A DNA stretch of 64,000 nucleotides from Variovorax sp. dw_308 (GCF_019207085.1 NZ_JAATOM010000013.1:123685-187684); one strand, 5' to 3'; positions 17,740 to 26,641 are shown, counted from the first letter of the stretch. The notes: generated by a model from the letters alone, not told the origin. Translations and numbers: made by a program.

Positions 17740-18623
17740 ACCACCGCCGGACGCCAGATGCAAAGCCATCTTGTCGAACAGGAGTTTGACTCGCGTCAGC
17801 TTCAACCGGGCTGAGGGCACCATGATCTTCACCCACCGTTCCACCAACGGGAATTGCTCCAGCACAGGGACGAGTTGCCCGGCCTGCAGGGCGTCGGCAA
17901 CACTCGGCCGCGCAAGCTGGACGATCCCTTGCCCGCCGCATGCGGCGGCGCACAGGTAGTCGGCGTCATTGGTGATGAGGACGGGCCGCACGTCCACTTC
18001 CACGCGCCCTTCCGCCGAGCTGAATCCCCAGATCGTCCGGCAATCGAAAACGCGAGGCACGGGTGATCGATCAGGTCGCGGGGATGCAGAGGCGCCTCGC
18101 GCCGGGCGAGATAGGAAGGGGCTGCGCAAAGGAGTCGGGGAAAGGCGCGGATGACCTGCTCGATGACGTCTGGAAAGGACATCTGGTGCATCCCGACCGC
18201 GATGTCGAAGCCCTCCGTCGCCGGATTGCCACCCCTGTCGGACGCGATGATCTCGAGCTGGACGAGCGGGTTCTCTGCGCGGTAGGCGGCGAACAGATCA
18301 CCCAGGCCGCGCCTGACAAAAACCGCTGGGGCCTTGATCCTGATCGGACCCTCGATGCTGCCGGGGTTCAGGATCGCGCCGCTGACCATGTCGTTGTACG
18401 ACCGGATCATCTGGCGCGCATGTGTGAGGTAGCTTTGCCCTGTGTCCGTCAGCGTCAACCGCCGGGTCGATCGTTCGAAGAGCGTCGTCTTCAGATCCCA
18501 CTCGAGCGCGTCGACCCGCTTCATGATGACCGAAGGCGAGACGTACGAGTTGCGCGCGGCTTCGGAGAAATTGCCGGCGTCCGCAGTCGCGATGAAAGCC
18601 TTCAGCTTCGACAACAGATCCAT
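17740..18623 (-). pseudogene. LysR-family regulator, frameshifted
   Basis: The first 192 codons (from MDLLSKLKAFIATADAGNFS) encode a LysR helix-turn-helix and half an effector domain. Near 18030-18040 the family sequence moves to another frame, continuing as WGFSSAEGRVEVDVRPVLIT and GGQGIVQLARPSVADAL. This is consistent with one lost base. In the second frame no stop occurs where the protein should end (about 17740); the frame runs on to 17317, antisense to the decarboxylase-like gene. It lies 10 bases after the GST gene and ends the minus-strand operon. It is either decayed or damaged by sequencing error. Confidence 0.75.
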
Positions 18624-18633
18624 CGTGGAATGT

Positions 18634-19254
18634 TCAGGATGAAGTCAGGGCCTCGGATTCGATGGCACGACGGATTTCGGCTTTCGACCACAGGCGATCG
18701 TGGTGCGCCTGGCAACTCGGACCCAATGATCCGATGCCGTTGACGACAGACCAGTGCTCGAGATAGAAGAGCGCGAAATCAGCGATGGTCATTTTGTCGA
18801 AGAGCCAGTCCTTGCCGTTGATCTGCCGTTCTGCCCGATCGAGCCCGGCCTGGAATATCCCGAGACCGAATGCCTTGACCGCTGCGTGATCGGACTCGCT
18901 CGGCGCAAATTTCTCGGGCCGGCGAACACGAGTGTAGCCCTGCATGTGCACGGTGAAGACGAGATGCTCGGTCATCTCCATCACGCGGATCTCGCCTTCG
19001 ATGTCTGTCGGGATCAAGCCCCGTGCGGCATGGGTGCGGGCCAGATAGAGCGCGATCACAGGGAACTCGGTGAGCAGCGATCCGTCATCACGAATCAGTG
19101 CAGGCACCTTCCCTTTGGGATTGATCTGCTTGTACGCCTCGAACTCGGGCGTTCCGGAACGCGCCGCCTTCTCGATCTCGAACGGCTGGCCGAGCTCGGC
19201 GAGCAAGGCATGTATTCCGATAGAGCAGGCACCGGGCAAAAAATAAAGCTTCAT
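18634..19254 (-). CDS. Beta-class-like glutathione S-transferase
   Basis: This 206-residue GST begins MKLYFLPGACSIGIHALLAE, with the PGACS motif and Cys10 typical of bacterial beta-class enzymes. It has the cis-Pro/GSH-binding segment GKVPALIRDDG and a C-terminal all-helical domain with MTIADFALFY. In ring-cleavage clusters such enzymes act as glutathione-dependent isomerases or dehalogenases, or protect against electrophilic intermediates. Its place after the FAH gene (111-base gap) fits a catabolic role. The substrate is unknown. Confidence 0.87.
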   Translation of the reverse strand: MKLYFLPGACSIGIHALLAELGQPFEIEKAARSGTPEFEAYKQINPKGKVPALIRDDGSLLTEFPVIALYLARTHAARGLIPTDIEGEIRVMEMTEHLVFTVHMQGYTRVRRPEKFAPSESDHAAVKAFGLGIFQAGLDRAERQINGKDWLFDKMTIADFALFYLEHWSVVNGIGSLGPSCQAHHDRLWSKAEIRRAIESEALTSS

Positions 19255-19365
19255 TCAGCACTCCAATGTGAGGGGGAAGGTGGCGGCGACTTGCGTTGAG
19301 GCGGCACGGCGGTGTGCCGATTGGGTGACCCCGCGGCCTATCGCAAGCGCCTGCATTCTTGTCGT

Positions 19366-20297
19366 CTATACGATGAACGTTTCCAGCACGCCGATGCTGT
19401 CCACACCCGCCTCGACCCGGTCACCGGGCTTCAGGTACCAGGCGCGCGAATCCGGCTTGTGATGCAAGGCCACGCCTTCGGGCGTACCGGTGCTGATCAT
19501 GTCCCCGGGGACGAGGCCGAAGCGCGACCAGAACGCGACCATCTGCTCGAAGCCGAAGATCAGGTCGCGGCAGTCCGAATGCTGGCGCAGCTCGCTGTTG
19601 ACCTTCAGCCAAAGGACCAGGCCGTTGGGGTCGGGGACTTCATCCGCGGTGAGGATGTAAGGGCCGATGGGTCCGAAGCCTGGGAAATTCTTGCCCAGCA
19701 TGATCATGCCGTTGTCCATCTCGCGGAGCTGCCATTCGCGTGCCGACAAGTCGTTGAAGATGGTGTAACCGAAGATGGCGCTGGCTGGGTCGACGTCGCT
19801 GTCCGCATCGATGGCCTTGCCCAGTACCAGCACGATCTCCACTTCGTAGTCTAAATCGAGAACGTCCTTCGGTCGCTTCACCTGGCTCTTGTGCGGGACC
19901 ATCGTGCGCCCCAGTTTCACGAAGCCCGTGGGGAAGTCACTGTGCAGCTTGCTGGCGCTGGCAGCACTGCCCTTCATCGACTCCATCTTGTGGCGCCCGA
20001 AGTTGCGGCCGGCGCTGAACATGGACTTGGGCGGCACTGGGGTCAGCCACTGCACCTGGTCCGGGTCGTCCATCCAGAAGGGATCGTTGCGATGCGTGGC
20101 CCAGGTAAGCAACTCGCGCGTGGCATCCATCGCCGGCGCACGCCCACGATCAACTCCATCACCGAGGCTGGCGCGCTGGGTCCACCGCGGGCAGCAGCAG
20201 CTTTCGCGACATCGACCAGCAGTTCACTGCCCGATGACGACGTGACAACACCGAGCCGCTCGGTACCGGCAGCAGATTGGTAGCGTGCAATTCTCAT
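19366..20297 (-). pseudogene. FAH-family hydrolase, single-base frameshift
   Basis: The gene encodes a fumarylacetoacetate-hydrolase-fold enzyme. The N-terminal piece MRIARYQSAAGTERLGVV continues to VMELIVG. The rest (PAMDATRELLTWATHRNDPF onward) is one frame away, as if one G of a GGCGG run near 20141 had been lost. The downstream part has the ExE metal motif in DYEVEIVL, then NDLSAREWQ, GFGPIGPYILTADE and STGTPEGVA, so the active site is otherwise complete. Restored length is about 310 residues. It follows the Bug gene by 5 bases. Its role would be to hydrolyse or isomerise a ring-cleavage product. Confidence 0.85.
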
Positions 20298-20302
20298 GTG
20301 GT

Positions 20303-21292
20303 TCAGTCGGCGCTGGCACCGGTGCGCTTGACGATGGCCTCATAGGTCACTGTGTCGCGATCGATCAACTTCGCGAGCGCGGCAGGCGTCATCGGATCCG
20401 GCACGTAACCGAAGGTCGCGAATTTCTCGGCGACTTCAGCCTGTTTGAGCGCCTCGTTCAAGCTCTGGTTCAGCGTGGCGATCACGGCAGCCGGCGTGCC
20501 CTTGGGCGCCATCAACGCAACCCAACTGCGCGCCTGCACGCCCTTGGGACCACCCGCCTCCTCCAGCGTCGGGACACTTGGCAAACTGGCCGACCGGGTG
20601 TCATCCGCAATGGCGAGGAAGCGAACCTTGCCGCCCTTGAGCAGCGCGCCGGAACTGGCCAGGCTGCCCATGGTCCAGTCGACCTCGCCGTTCGACACCG
20701 CAATGTTGAGCTGCGAGATCTCCTTGTAAGGCACATGCGTCATCCGGGTTCCACTGGCCGCTTCGACTTCCGCCGCGCCCAGGTGCGGCGGGCCACCGAC
20801 CGAGGTGGAGCCGTAGGTGATCTTGCCCGGCGCGGCGGCGGCTGCGGCCAGCAGATCCTTGACGGTGCGATAGGGGCTGTTGGCCCCCACCACGATAAAG
20901 AACGATGTGTGAAGCAAGCCACCCACCGGCACGAAGTCGTTCTTCGGGTCGTAGGGCAGCTTCTTGAACAAGGAGGGGTTGATGGCCAGATGGCCCACGT
21001 CGGCCAGGAAAAGGTCGTAGCCCGTCGGCGGCGCCTGCTTCGCCACGTTGGCAGCAAGGAAGCCACTGCCGCCTGGCCGGGGATCGATGACGACGCCCTG
21101 CTTCCAGTTGGCGCCGAGTTTTTCCGCAACGACCCTGATCGCCGCATCGGGTCCGCTGCCCGAGGAAAAAGGGGAAATGATACGCACCGGCTTCGTCGGG
21201 AAGGACTGCGCATCGGACTGTGCCGAGGCAAGCGGGGCGACCAGGCCGAGGCCAATGCCTGCGGCCAGAAAAGCGAAGGACCGTCGTTTCAT
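20303..21292 (-). CDS. Bug/TctC-family periplasmic solute-binding protein
   Basis: This 329-residue receptor has an N-terminal signal peptide (RRSFAFLAAGIGLGLVAPL, cut near ASAQ), the mature strand FPTKPVRIISPFSSGSGPD and the GVVIDPRPGGSGFLAA loop, all typical of Bug proteins. It lies inside the aromatic operon between the flavin reductase and FAH genes (61- and 5-base gaps), so the ligand is probably the aromatic substrate of the pathway. No partner membrane genes are present. Confidence 0.92.
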   Translation of the reverse strand: MKRRSFAFLAAGIGLGLVAPLASAQSDAQSFPTKPVRIISPFSSGSGPDAAIRVVAEKLGANWKQGVVIDPRPGGSGFLAANVAKQAPPTGYDLFLADVGHLAINPSLFKKLPYDPKNDFVPVGGLLHTSFFIVVGANSPYRTVKDLLAAAAAAPGKITYGSTSVGGPPHLGAAEVEAASGTRMTHVPYKEISQLNIAVSNGEVDWTMGSLASSGALLKGGKVRFLAIADDTRSASLPSVPTLEEAGGPKGVQARSWVALMAPKGTPAAVIATLNQSLNEALKQAEVAEKFATFGYVPDPMTPAALAKLIDRDTVTYEAIVKRTGASAD

Positions 21293-21353
21293 TTCTTGTC
21301 TCCAGACTTATTTTGATATGCGGCGCGATGAGCCCGCGTCGCGGTGGGACCGC

Positions 21354-22322
21354 TCAATTCGATGTCACTGCATGGGCGGGGTGTTCGAGCCGAGCCAGAA
21401 GGTGCTTGAGCAATTGAACTTCGCTCGGGTCCAGGTTGCCCTGCACATCGGCCTCGCTCGACTTTCGTATCGCGATGAGCTTCATGACCGCAAGGCGGCC
21501 TTCGGTGGTCAACCTGACCCTCGCCTCACCGTCTGCCGAGTCGACCTTGTGAAGCAAGCCAAGCCCGATGAGCTTCTGGACGATCGCGGTTGAGATCGCC
21601 TGCCCGCGAACCTTCTCGCTGCGCGCCACGATCTCCGGCACGCACAGCCCGTCTTCCCGGCCAATGATGCTGAGGACGGCGTACTCCTCCGATGTCCATC
21701 CATGGTGCTCGAGTTCGTTGATCACGGCCTGCCGTGTCCGGAAGTAGGCGTTCGAGACCTGGTACAGCAGATCGTCCGCCGACAGGTTGCTGAGCTCGTC
21801 CACCGGTTGCGCCGATGCATTGCCTTGCTTGGGCAGCAACATGCCATAGCGCCCACCATGGAAGACCAGCGGCTTGCGCGCGGAATGGCTGAAATCAAGA
21901 ATCTCGCCGACGAAGATGACGTGATCGCCGCCCTCGTACTGGTAGGCCACCTTGCAGGCGAAGCGGGCCATGCAGTCCGGCAAAAGCGGGATGCCGGCCG
22001 GCCCGCGTTCGATGGCAACGCCCTCGAAGCGGTCTGCGATCTTGCTCGCGAAGCGCGAGGAAAGCGCCTCCTGATCGGCAGACAGGATGTGCACGGCGAA
22101 ATGCGTGCCGTTGCGGAAAGCGTCGAGATTGGCGGACGTTCGCGCGAGGCTCCACAGCACCATCGGTGGGTCGAGCGACACGGAGGAGAAGCTGTTGGCC
22201 GTCAAGCCGATGTCCGAGCCGGCCGGGCCCGACGTGGTGACGATCGTCACACCCGTTGCGAAGGAGCCGAAGGCGTTGCGCAAGGTGCGCGGATCTGGTG
22301 GGGTCAATACCGGGCTGTTCAT
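21354..22322 (-). CDS. Flavin reductase fused to MarR-like domain (HPAH C1 type)
   Basis: The 322-residue protein has two parts. Residues about 10-165 form a flavin-reductase-like FMN-binding domain (LRNAFGSFATGVTIVTT, LTANSFSSVSLDPPMVLWSL, HFAVHILSADQEALSSRF). Residues about 185-322 form a MarR-like winged helix (TSEEYAVLSIIG, VRGQAISTAIVQKLIGLGLL). This architecture is known from the reductase component C1 of Acinetobacter baumannii p-hydroxyphenylacetate hydroxylase, where the MarR-like part senses the aromatic substrate and stimulates flavin reduction. ATG at 22322 starts the conserved domain. The partner oxygenase is not in the window and may have been lost at the 22.9 kb junction. Confidence 0.88.
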   Translation of the reverse strand: MNSPVLTPPDPRTLRNAFGSFATGVTIVTTSGPAGSDIGLTANSFSSVSLDPPMVLWSLARTSANLDAFRNGTHFAVHILSADQEALSSRFASKIADRFEGVAIERGPAGIPLLPDCMARFACKVAYQYEGGDHVIFVGEILDFSHSARKPLVFHGGRYGMLLPKQGNASAQPVDELSNLSADDLLYQVSNAYFRTRQAVINELEHHGWTSEEYAVLSIIGREDGLCVPEIVARSEKVRGQAISTAIVQKLIGLGLLHKVDSADGEARVRLTTEGRLAVMKLIAIRKSSEADVQGNLDPSEVQLLKHLLARLEHPAHAVTSN

Positions 22323-22390
22323 CCTGAGTCTCCAATCTTGGGGGCGATGCCTGAGCAAGGGCGGGGCTACGGATGCAGCCCCGCTCAGGA

Positions 22391-22936
22391 TCAAGCGCCA
22401 GCCTTGGCGGCGCGTGTTTTTGCCTTGTCCGCCAGGTAACGCTCGAGCGTTGCCAGAGGCGGCCGGCTCCCGTCCAGTTCCGCGACCGGCACGCCCGAGA
22501 AGTGAGTCGCTTCGGTGAACCAGCACTCCTGCGGCGGCAGGCCCCAGCGCAAGGTCAGGCCGGGCACTTTCACATCCCAGCGCACCGGCTCGACCTCGCT
22601 GTCGATCAGCAGGTAGTGATCGCAGAACAGTTCCACCCGGTGGCCATCGGGGTCGCGCAAGTAGACGAACAACACGCCCGCCGGACCATGTCGTCCGGGG
22701 CCGCGTTCCACCACGTCGCCCATGCCCATGTTGCCGGCGACGTCACAAGCACGCAGGATGCTGTGCGAATCCGACACCGTGTAGGCGAAGTGATGCAGGC
22801 GCGGGCCGGGATTCTCGAGAAACACGATGTCCTGCGTGCCGGGCTTGCGGAACATGAAGGTCAACCCGATCCGGCCTTGTGGGACGTTGCTGTGCGCAGT
22901 TGCGGCTACATCCAGTCGCGACAGGCAGTCAGCAAT
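22391..22936 (-). pseudogene. Extradiol ring-cleavage dioxygenase, 5' truncated
   Basis: The 3' portion of a VOC-type extradiol dioxygenase is present: VPQGRIGLTFMFRKPGTQDI, then PRLHHFAYTVSD (a metal His), and GRHGPAGVLFVYLRDPDGHR-VELF, which matches the extradiol signature with its metal Glu. The open frame extends upstream past 22864 but recognisable sequence stops near 22936, where the TniQ-like gene region begins in the opposite direction. A complete enzyme would be about 300 residues; only about 180 remain, so it is probably inactive. It would have cleaved a catechol made by the flavin-dependent hydroxylase. Confidence 0.75.
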
Positions 22937-23000
22937 GCGCTGACGACAATGATCGCTTGATGGCTTGACGCTGCACCGCCGAGATGAAAGGGCCAGCGCC

Positions 23001-23582
23001 GTGACACTGCCGATACTGACGCTGGATGAACACGCGTTGGACCCGCGGCTTGGGTACGTGTTTCAGCGCACCTGGCTCCAGCCTTATGAATCGTTGGTCG
23101 GCATGCTCTGGAAATTCGCTCACATGAATCGATTGCCAGGACACCTCGTGATGTCGCAGTTGTGTAGCCATCCGATCGATCCCTATGAGGGTGCCGTGCC
23201 CGCAAGCATCGATGTCGCACGAGTCGCGCGGATGCTCGGCATCTCGCGGCGCATCGTGCGCGAGGGCATCTGTCACGCCACGAACGACACGAGCCCCTTC
23301 TTACGGTTTTGTCCAAGCTGCATCAGCGCTGCCTATCACAGCCGGCTATTCCAGCTCGAGCGCCATGCGCGGTGCCCGATCCACGGTGACGCGCTGCGCG
23401 ATGTCTGTCGGCGCTGCGGTCGATCTTCCGCCTTCAGGCTCGACTCACAGTTGCTGGATGCACCTTTTCGCTGCAAGCACTGCCGCAGGTGCTATTCCTC
23501 ACTCGGCTATGCGCCGCCAACAGTCTACAGGTGCCTTGCGCCAAAAGCGCGCGCGGCTGTGACACGCGCCGCTATCGGTTGA
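23001..23582 (+). CDS. TniQ/TnsD-like zinc-binding protein, short
   Basis: The 193-residue product has a TniQ-type start (LQPYESLVGMLWKFAHMNRL) and a double zinc-ribbon region: FCPSC, then CPIHGDALRDVCRRCG and CKHCRRC. TniQ/TnsD proteins choose target sites for Tn7-like and Tn5053-like transposons. Known ones are usually 300-600 residues, so this is short or truncated. The start is taken as GTG at 23001 with AAAGGG upstream; a TTG lies 12 codons earlier. No TniA/TniB or TnsABC genes are in the window, and an IS5-type element follows after 66 bases. Confidence 0.7.
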   Translation: MTLPILTLDEHALDPRLGYVFQRTWLQPYESLVGMLWKFAHMNRLPGHLVMSQLCSHPIDPYEGAVPASIDVARVARMLGISRRIVREGICHATNDTSPFLRFCPSCISAAYHSRLFQLERHARCPIHGDALRDVCRRCGRSSAFRLDSQLLDAPFRCKHCRRCYSSLGYAPPTVYRCLAPKARAAVTRAAIG

Positions 23583-23648
23583 ATACCCTTGCCGCGCAGT
23601 TGCCACGTGCGTCGCTGGCGAGGTGCCGGGTCAGCGATATCACACTTA

Positions 23649-24579
23649 GAGCTTATCCGTAAATTATGTTGACGTCGGCAGGTACCTTGCGGAAGGCGAT
23701 GATGGCGGCAGCAAGGTGGTTGAGGGCGACGAAGCTGCGCTCGAGTTTCTCGTAGCGTACGAGCAGCTTGCGGAAGCGGTTGAACCAGCTATGGCAGACC
23801 TCGACGACCCAGCGTCGTGCCTTCTTGGTCGGATCGCGCCGCTTGATGTCGGCTTCGGTGCCTCGACCAACGACGTGAGGGATGTAGCCGTTGCGCTCGA
23901 TGGTGCGAAGGTGCTCGGCTCCACGGTAGCCCGCGTCGGCGCACAGATGTTTGTGTCGCCGATATGGCGGATCCTTGCGCCTGACGACGATGGCTGCGAG
24001 CACGTCGTCAAGCCTCTTGCAGTCATGGACGTTGGCCCCTGTCACGACGAGCGACAACGGGACGCCACGGCCGTCCACCAACAGGTGGCGCTTGCTTCCT
24101 TTTTTTTTCCCCCGATCCGTCGGGTTGGGGCCCGCGGCTTCCTGTGCCAGTGGCGCCTTCATCATCGCGCCGTCGATGCTCTGCCAGCGCCAGGCAATGC
24201 CCTGCATCTGGTCGTATTCGGCCAAGCCCGCCTTCCAAAGAGCCTCGAAGAATCCCGCGGCCTCCCACTCAAGAAATCGCTTGTGGATGGCGCTTGCGCT
24301 GCCGAAGCGCTCCTTGGGCAGCGCCTTCCACTGGCAGCCCGTACGCAGCACGTAGACGATCGCCTCGAACACCAGTCGAGCCGGCTTTGGTGGTCGCCCG
24401 GCCCCTGGCTTGCGCATGTAGATTTTCTCTGCCGCCAAGCGCGCGGGAATCAGCGGCTCCACCCGCTGCCAGAACTCATCGCTTACCACCCACGACTCGA
24501 TACGTTTCGCCAAGATCTTGATCCATCGCCGCGCCCAATGCGGCTCGGATCGACAGTTTATCTATTTACGGATAAGTTC
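23649..24579 (-). mobile_element. IS5-family insertion sequence, complete
   Basis: The 931-base element is bounded by inverted repeats GAGCTTATCCGTAAAT (23649-23664) and its partner at 24564-24579, with one mismatch in 16 bases. A TTA repeats directly outside both ends (23646-23648 and 24580-24582) and fits the 3-base TNA target duplication of some IS5 subgroups. It contains one intact transposase gene on the minus strand, so it could still be mobile. Confidence 0.88.
23653..24513 (-). CDS. IS5-family DDE transposase
   Basis: This 286-residue transposase has the IS5 N-terminal helix region (VSDEFWQRVEPLIPAR) and a DDE core: SIDGAMMKAP (first Asp), HLCADAGYRGAEH (second Asp), and a C-terminal VVEVCHSWFNRFRKLLVRYE block corresponding to the YREK region. 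GKKKGSKRHLLVDGRGVPLS is typical. Unlike many IS427-group elements it is one uninterrupted frame and needs no programmed frameshift. It fills most of the element bounded by the inverted repeats. Confidence 0.93.
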   Translation of the reverse strand: MAKRIESWVVSDEFWQRVEPLIPARLAAEKIYMRKPGAGRPPKPARLVFEAIVYVLRTGCQWKALPKERFGSASAIHKRFLEWEAAGFFEALWKAGLAEYDQMQGIAWRWQSIDGAMMKAPLAQEAAGPNPTDRGKKKGSKRHLLVDGRGVPLSLVVTGANVHDCKRLDDVLAAIVVRRKDPPYRRHKHLCADAGYRGAEHLRTIERNGYIPHVVGRGTEADIKRRDPTKKARRWVVEVCHSWFNRFRKLLVRYEKLERSFVALNHLAAAIIAFRKVPADVNIIYG

Positions 24580-24595
24580 TTAGGTTGCCGCATAG

Positions 24596-25210
24596 TCATG
24601 GAGTCCGGGCCTGCAGTGGCGGAGCGCGGATCGGCTGCCCGCGAGCCAACGTCAGCAAGATGATCATCGGAGCGCCGCAGTGCGTGCAGACGAAGGTCGG
24701 TTGAGCATGGCAGGGCTCGGTATCAAGGCTTGCGCTTTGCGCGCGCGAGTCAGCCTCTTGACCCAGCAGATCGCGGACGCGCGCCAGGCTGGCAGCGCGA
24801 TTGCCGTTGGCCAGGAGCCCGTAGTGTCGGATGCGATGGAAGCCGCTCGGCAGCACGTGCAGCAGAAAGCGGCGCATGAACTCATCGGCATCGAGCGTCA
24901 TCGTCTTGCGCCGGGTGCGGCCCTTGGCCCGATAGTCCTTCCAACGGAAGGTGACGCCTTGTTCGTCCATGGCAACAAGCCGGCTGTTGGAGATGGCGAC
25001 GCGGTGCGTGTAGCGAGACAAGTAGGCCAGAACCGCTGCGGGACCCGCGAACGGTCGCTTGGCGTAGACGACCCATTCGCACTTGCGCAGCGGCGCGAGC
25101 CAGGCCGCAAAGGCGTTCGCGCCGGTCAACGCAGCAAACTCGCCAAAGAACCGCAGGCGGCCCGCACGGTGCAGCTGTGCGAGCGCTTCGAGGAAGCGCC
25201 TTCTGGGGTG
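24596..25210 (-). pseudogene. IS91-family transposase, N-terminal half missing
   Basis: The C-terminal half of a rolling-circle (Y2) transposase is present: RFFGEFAALTGANAFAAWL, VVYAKRPFAGPAAVLAYLSR, YTHRVAISNSRL and HVLPSGFHRIRHYGLLAN, ending with a CTHCGAPM zinc segment. Family sequence begins abruptly near 25210; the upstream N-terminal zinc finger and catalytic start are gone, although the frame stays open to 25453. It abuts the IS5 element on its left and a Tn3-type fragment on its right. It cannot be active. Confidence 0.85.
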
Positions 25211-25357
25211 ATCGTCCTTTCCGTGTAATTTGATACGGTTTGCCCCGAGAGCCTTGTCTGGCGCGGGTTTCAGGCGCTGGCGCAGGATCCTGAACGCTGC
25301 GCCTCGGTGGCCGCCGGTCCCCATGTACAGTGCGCCGACAGCCTGAATTGGTCGGTC

Positions 25358-25605
25358 ATGTCCACCTATGTCTATCGCTTCGTCGGTCTGGAAGCGCTGC
25401 CCGGTCGCCTGACGGACTTCGACCTCCAGCAGTTCTTCCAGCTTGGAACTCATGATGTCGAGGCGATCCGCCTGCGGTTCAGATCCGACCGGCGAGTCGC
25501 AGCCGCGCTACAACTCCTGTTCCTGCGCGCGTGCGGTCGCCCGATGGATCGCTTTTCGGTGTTGCCACGCAATCTGCTGCGGTACGTGTCCGAAACGCTG
25601 GCGCA
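25358..25605 (+). pseudogene. Tn3-family transposase N-terminal fragment
   Basis: From ATG at 25358 the frame reads STYVYRFVGLEALPGRLTDF, DLQQFFQL and LRFRSDRRVAAALQLLFLRA, the DUF4158 start of Tn3-family transposases. Similarity ends near 25605, after about 80 codons of a protein of nearly 1000. There the sequence changes frame and family into an aminotransferase tail. It marks the end of a lost Tn3-type element. Confidence 0.82.
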
Positions 25606-25727
25606 TTGCGCCGCCGCTCACCGTGAGCCACGCGGAGATCGACCGCGCCATCGCCATCCTCGACCGCGCACTGCGCGAGAGCCTGGACGAGATTGCCAGC
25701 CCGGCCCCCGTCGCGCTGGCGGCTTGA
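25606..25727 (+). pseudogene. Class III aminotransferase C-terminal remnant
   Basis: In a different frame from the Tn3 fragment, the codons read PPLTVSHAEIDRAIAILDRA and LRESLDEIA, then stop at 25727. This is the standard last helix of class III (ornithine/GABA-type) aminotransferases. Only about 40 codons remain. The binding-protein gene starts 20 bases later, so the two were probably in one operon before the transposon cut the aminotransferase. Confidence 0.65.
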
Positions 25728-25747
25728 CAGGCACGGTTTGCATCATC

Positions 25748-26641
25748 ATGAACCACCGATCGATCTTCATCGGCGCGGCACTGGTGCTCGCCGTGGCGGG
25801 TGCCAGCGCGCAGGACAGCGGGGGCACGCTGGCCAAGGCCAGGGCGGCGGGCACCATCACCATGGGCGTGCGCGAAGCCTCGCCGCCCCTGTCGTATTCG
25901 CTGGGCGGCAGCTATGTCGGCTACCACGTCGAACTGTGCGAGCAGATGCTCGGCAAGCTGCTGCCCGGTTTGGCGATCCGGCAGATGGCCGTGACTTCGC
26001 AGAACCGGGTGCCGCTGCTGCAGAACGGCACCATCGACATCGAGTGCGGCTCCACCACCAACAGCGCGCGCCAGCAGCAGGCGGCGTTCGCCAACACCAC
26101 CTACATCACCGAGGCGCGGTTCGCGGTGCGGGCAAGCAGCGGCGTCCAGTCGGCGGAGCAGCTCAAGGGCAAAACCATCGTGACCACCACCGGCACGACG
26201 CTGGTGCAGCGGCTGCGCAAGCTGGAGCAGGAAAACAAGGGTTTCGGCCTGAGCATCGTGTTGGCCAAGGATCATGCGGAAAGCTTTCTGCTGCTGGAAA
26301 CCGGACGCGCCGACGCATTCGCCATGGACGACAACACGCTGGCCGGAAACATCGCCAATGCGCGCAACCCTGGCGATTTCAGGATCGTCGGCAAACCGCT
26401 GGGCATCGAGCCGATCGCGATCATGTTGCGCAAGGACGACGTGGCGTTCAAGAGCGCGGTGAATGCTTATCTGGGCGACGTGATGGCTTCGGGTGCGCTC
26501 GAGAAGCTCTATGCGAAGTGGTTCATGGCACCGATTCCGCCTCGCAACGCCATCATCAACATTCCATTGAGCGATTCTCTGAAAGCGGCGTTCCAGTCTC
26601 CGAACGACCGACCGGCCGAGGCCTACGAAGAGAAGCCCTGA
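25748..26641 (+). CDS. Amino-acid ABC transporter binding protein (GltI-like)
   Basis: This 297-residue periplasmic receptor has a signal peptide (MNHRSIFIGAALVLAVAG, cut after ASAQ) and the type II binding-protein domain SBP_bac_3: GTITMGVREASPPLSYSLGG, GYHVELCEQ, IDIECGSTTNSARQQQ-AAF and KTIVTTTGTTLVQRLRK. These segments match the glutamate/aspartate (GltI/AatJ) group. No permease or ATPase genes follow; downstream lies debris. It may act as an orphan receptor, serve a transporter elsewhere, or be stranded. Confidence 0.88.
   Translation: MNHRSIFIGAALVLAVAGASAQDSGGTLAKARAAGTITMGVREASPPLSYSLGGSYVGYHVELCEQMLGKLLPGLAIRQMAVTSQNRVPLLQNGTIDIECGSTTNSARQQQAAFANTTYITEARFAVRASSGVQSAEQLKGKTIVTTTGTTLVQRLRKLEQENKGFGLSIVLAKDHAESFLLLETGRADAFAMDDNTLAGNIANARNPGDFRIVGKPLGIEPIAIMLRKDDVAFKSAVNAYLGDVMASGALEKLYAKWFMAPIPPRNAIINIPLSDSLKAAFQSPNDRPAEAYEEKP

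Noticed and set aside
24596..25453. Full 285-codon frame as an intact IS91 transposase
   Set aside because: Codons upstream of about 25210 have no similarity to IS91 and lie opposite the Tn3-type fragment; the catalytic start is absent.
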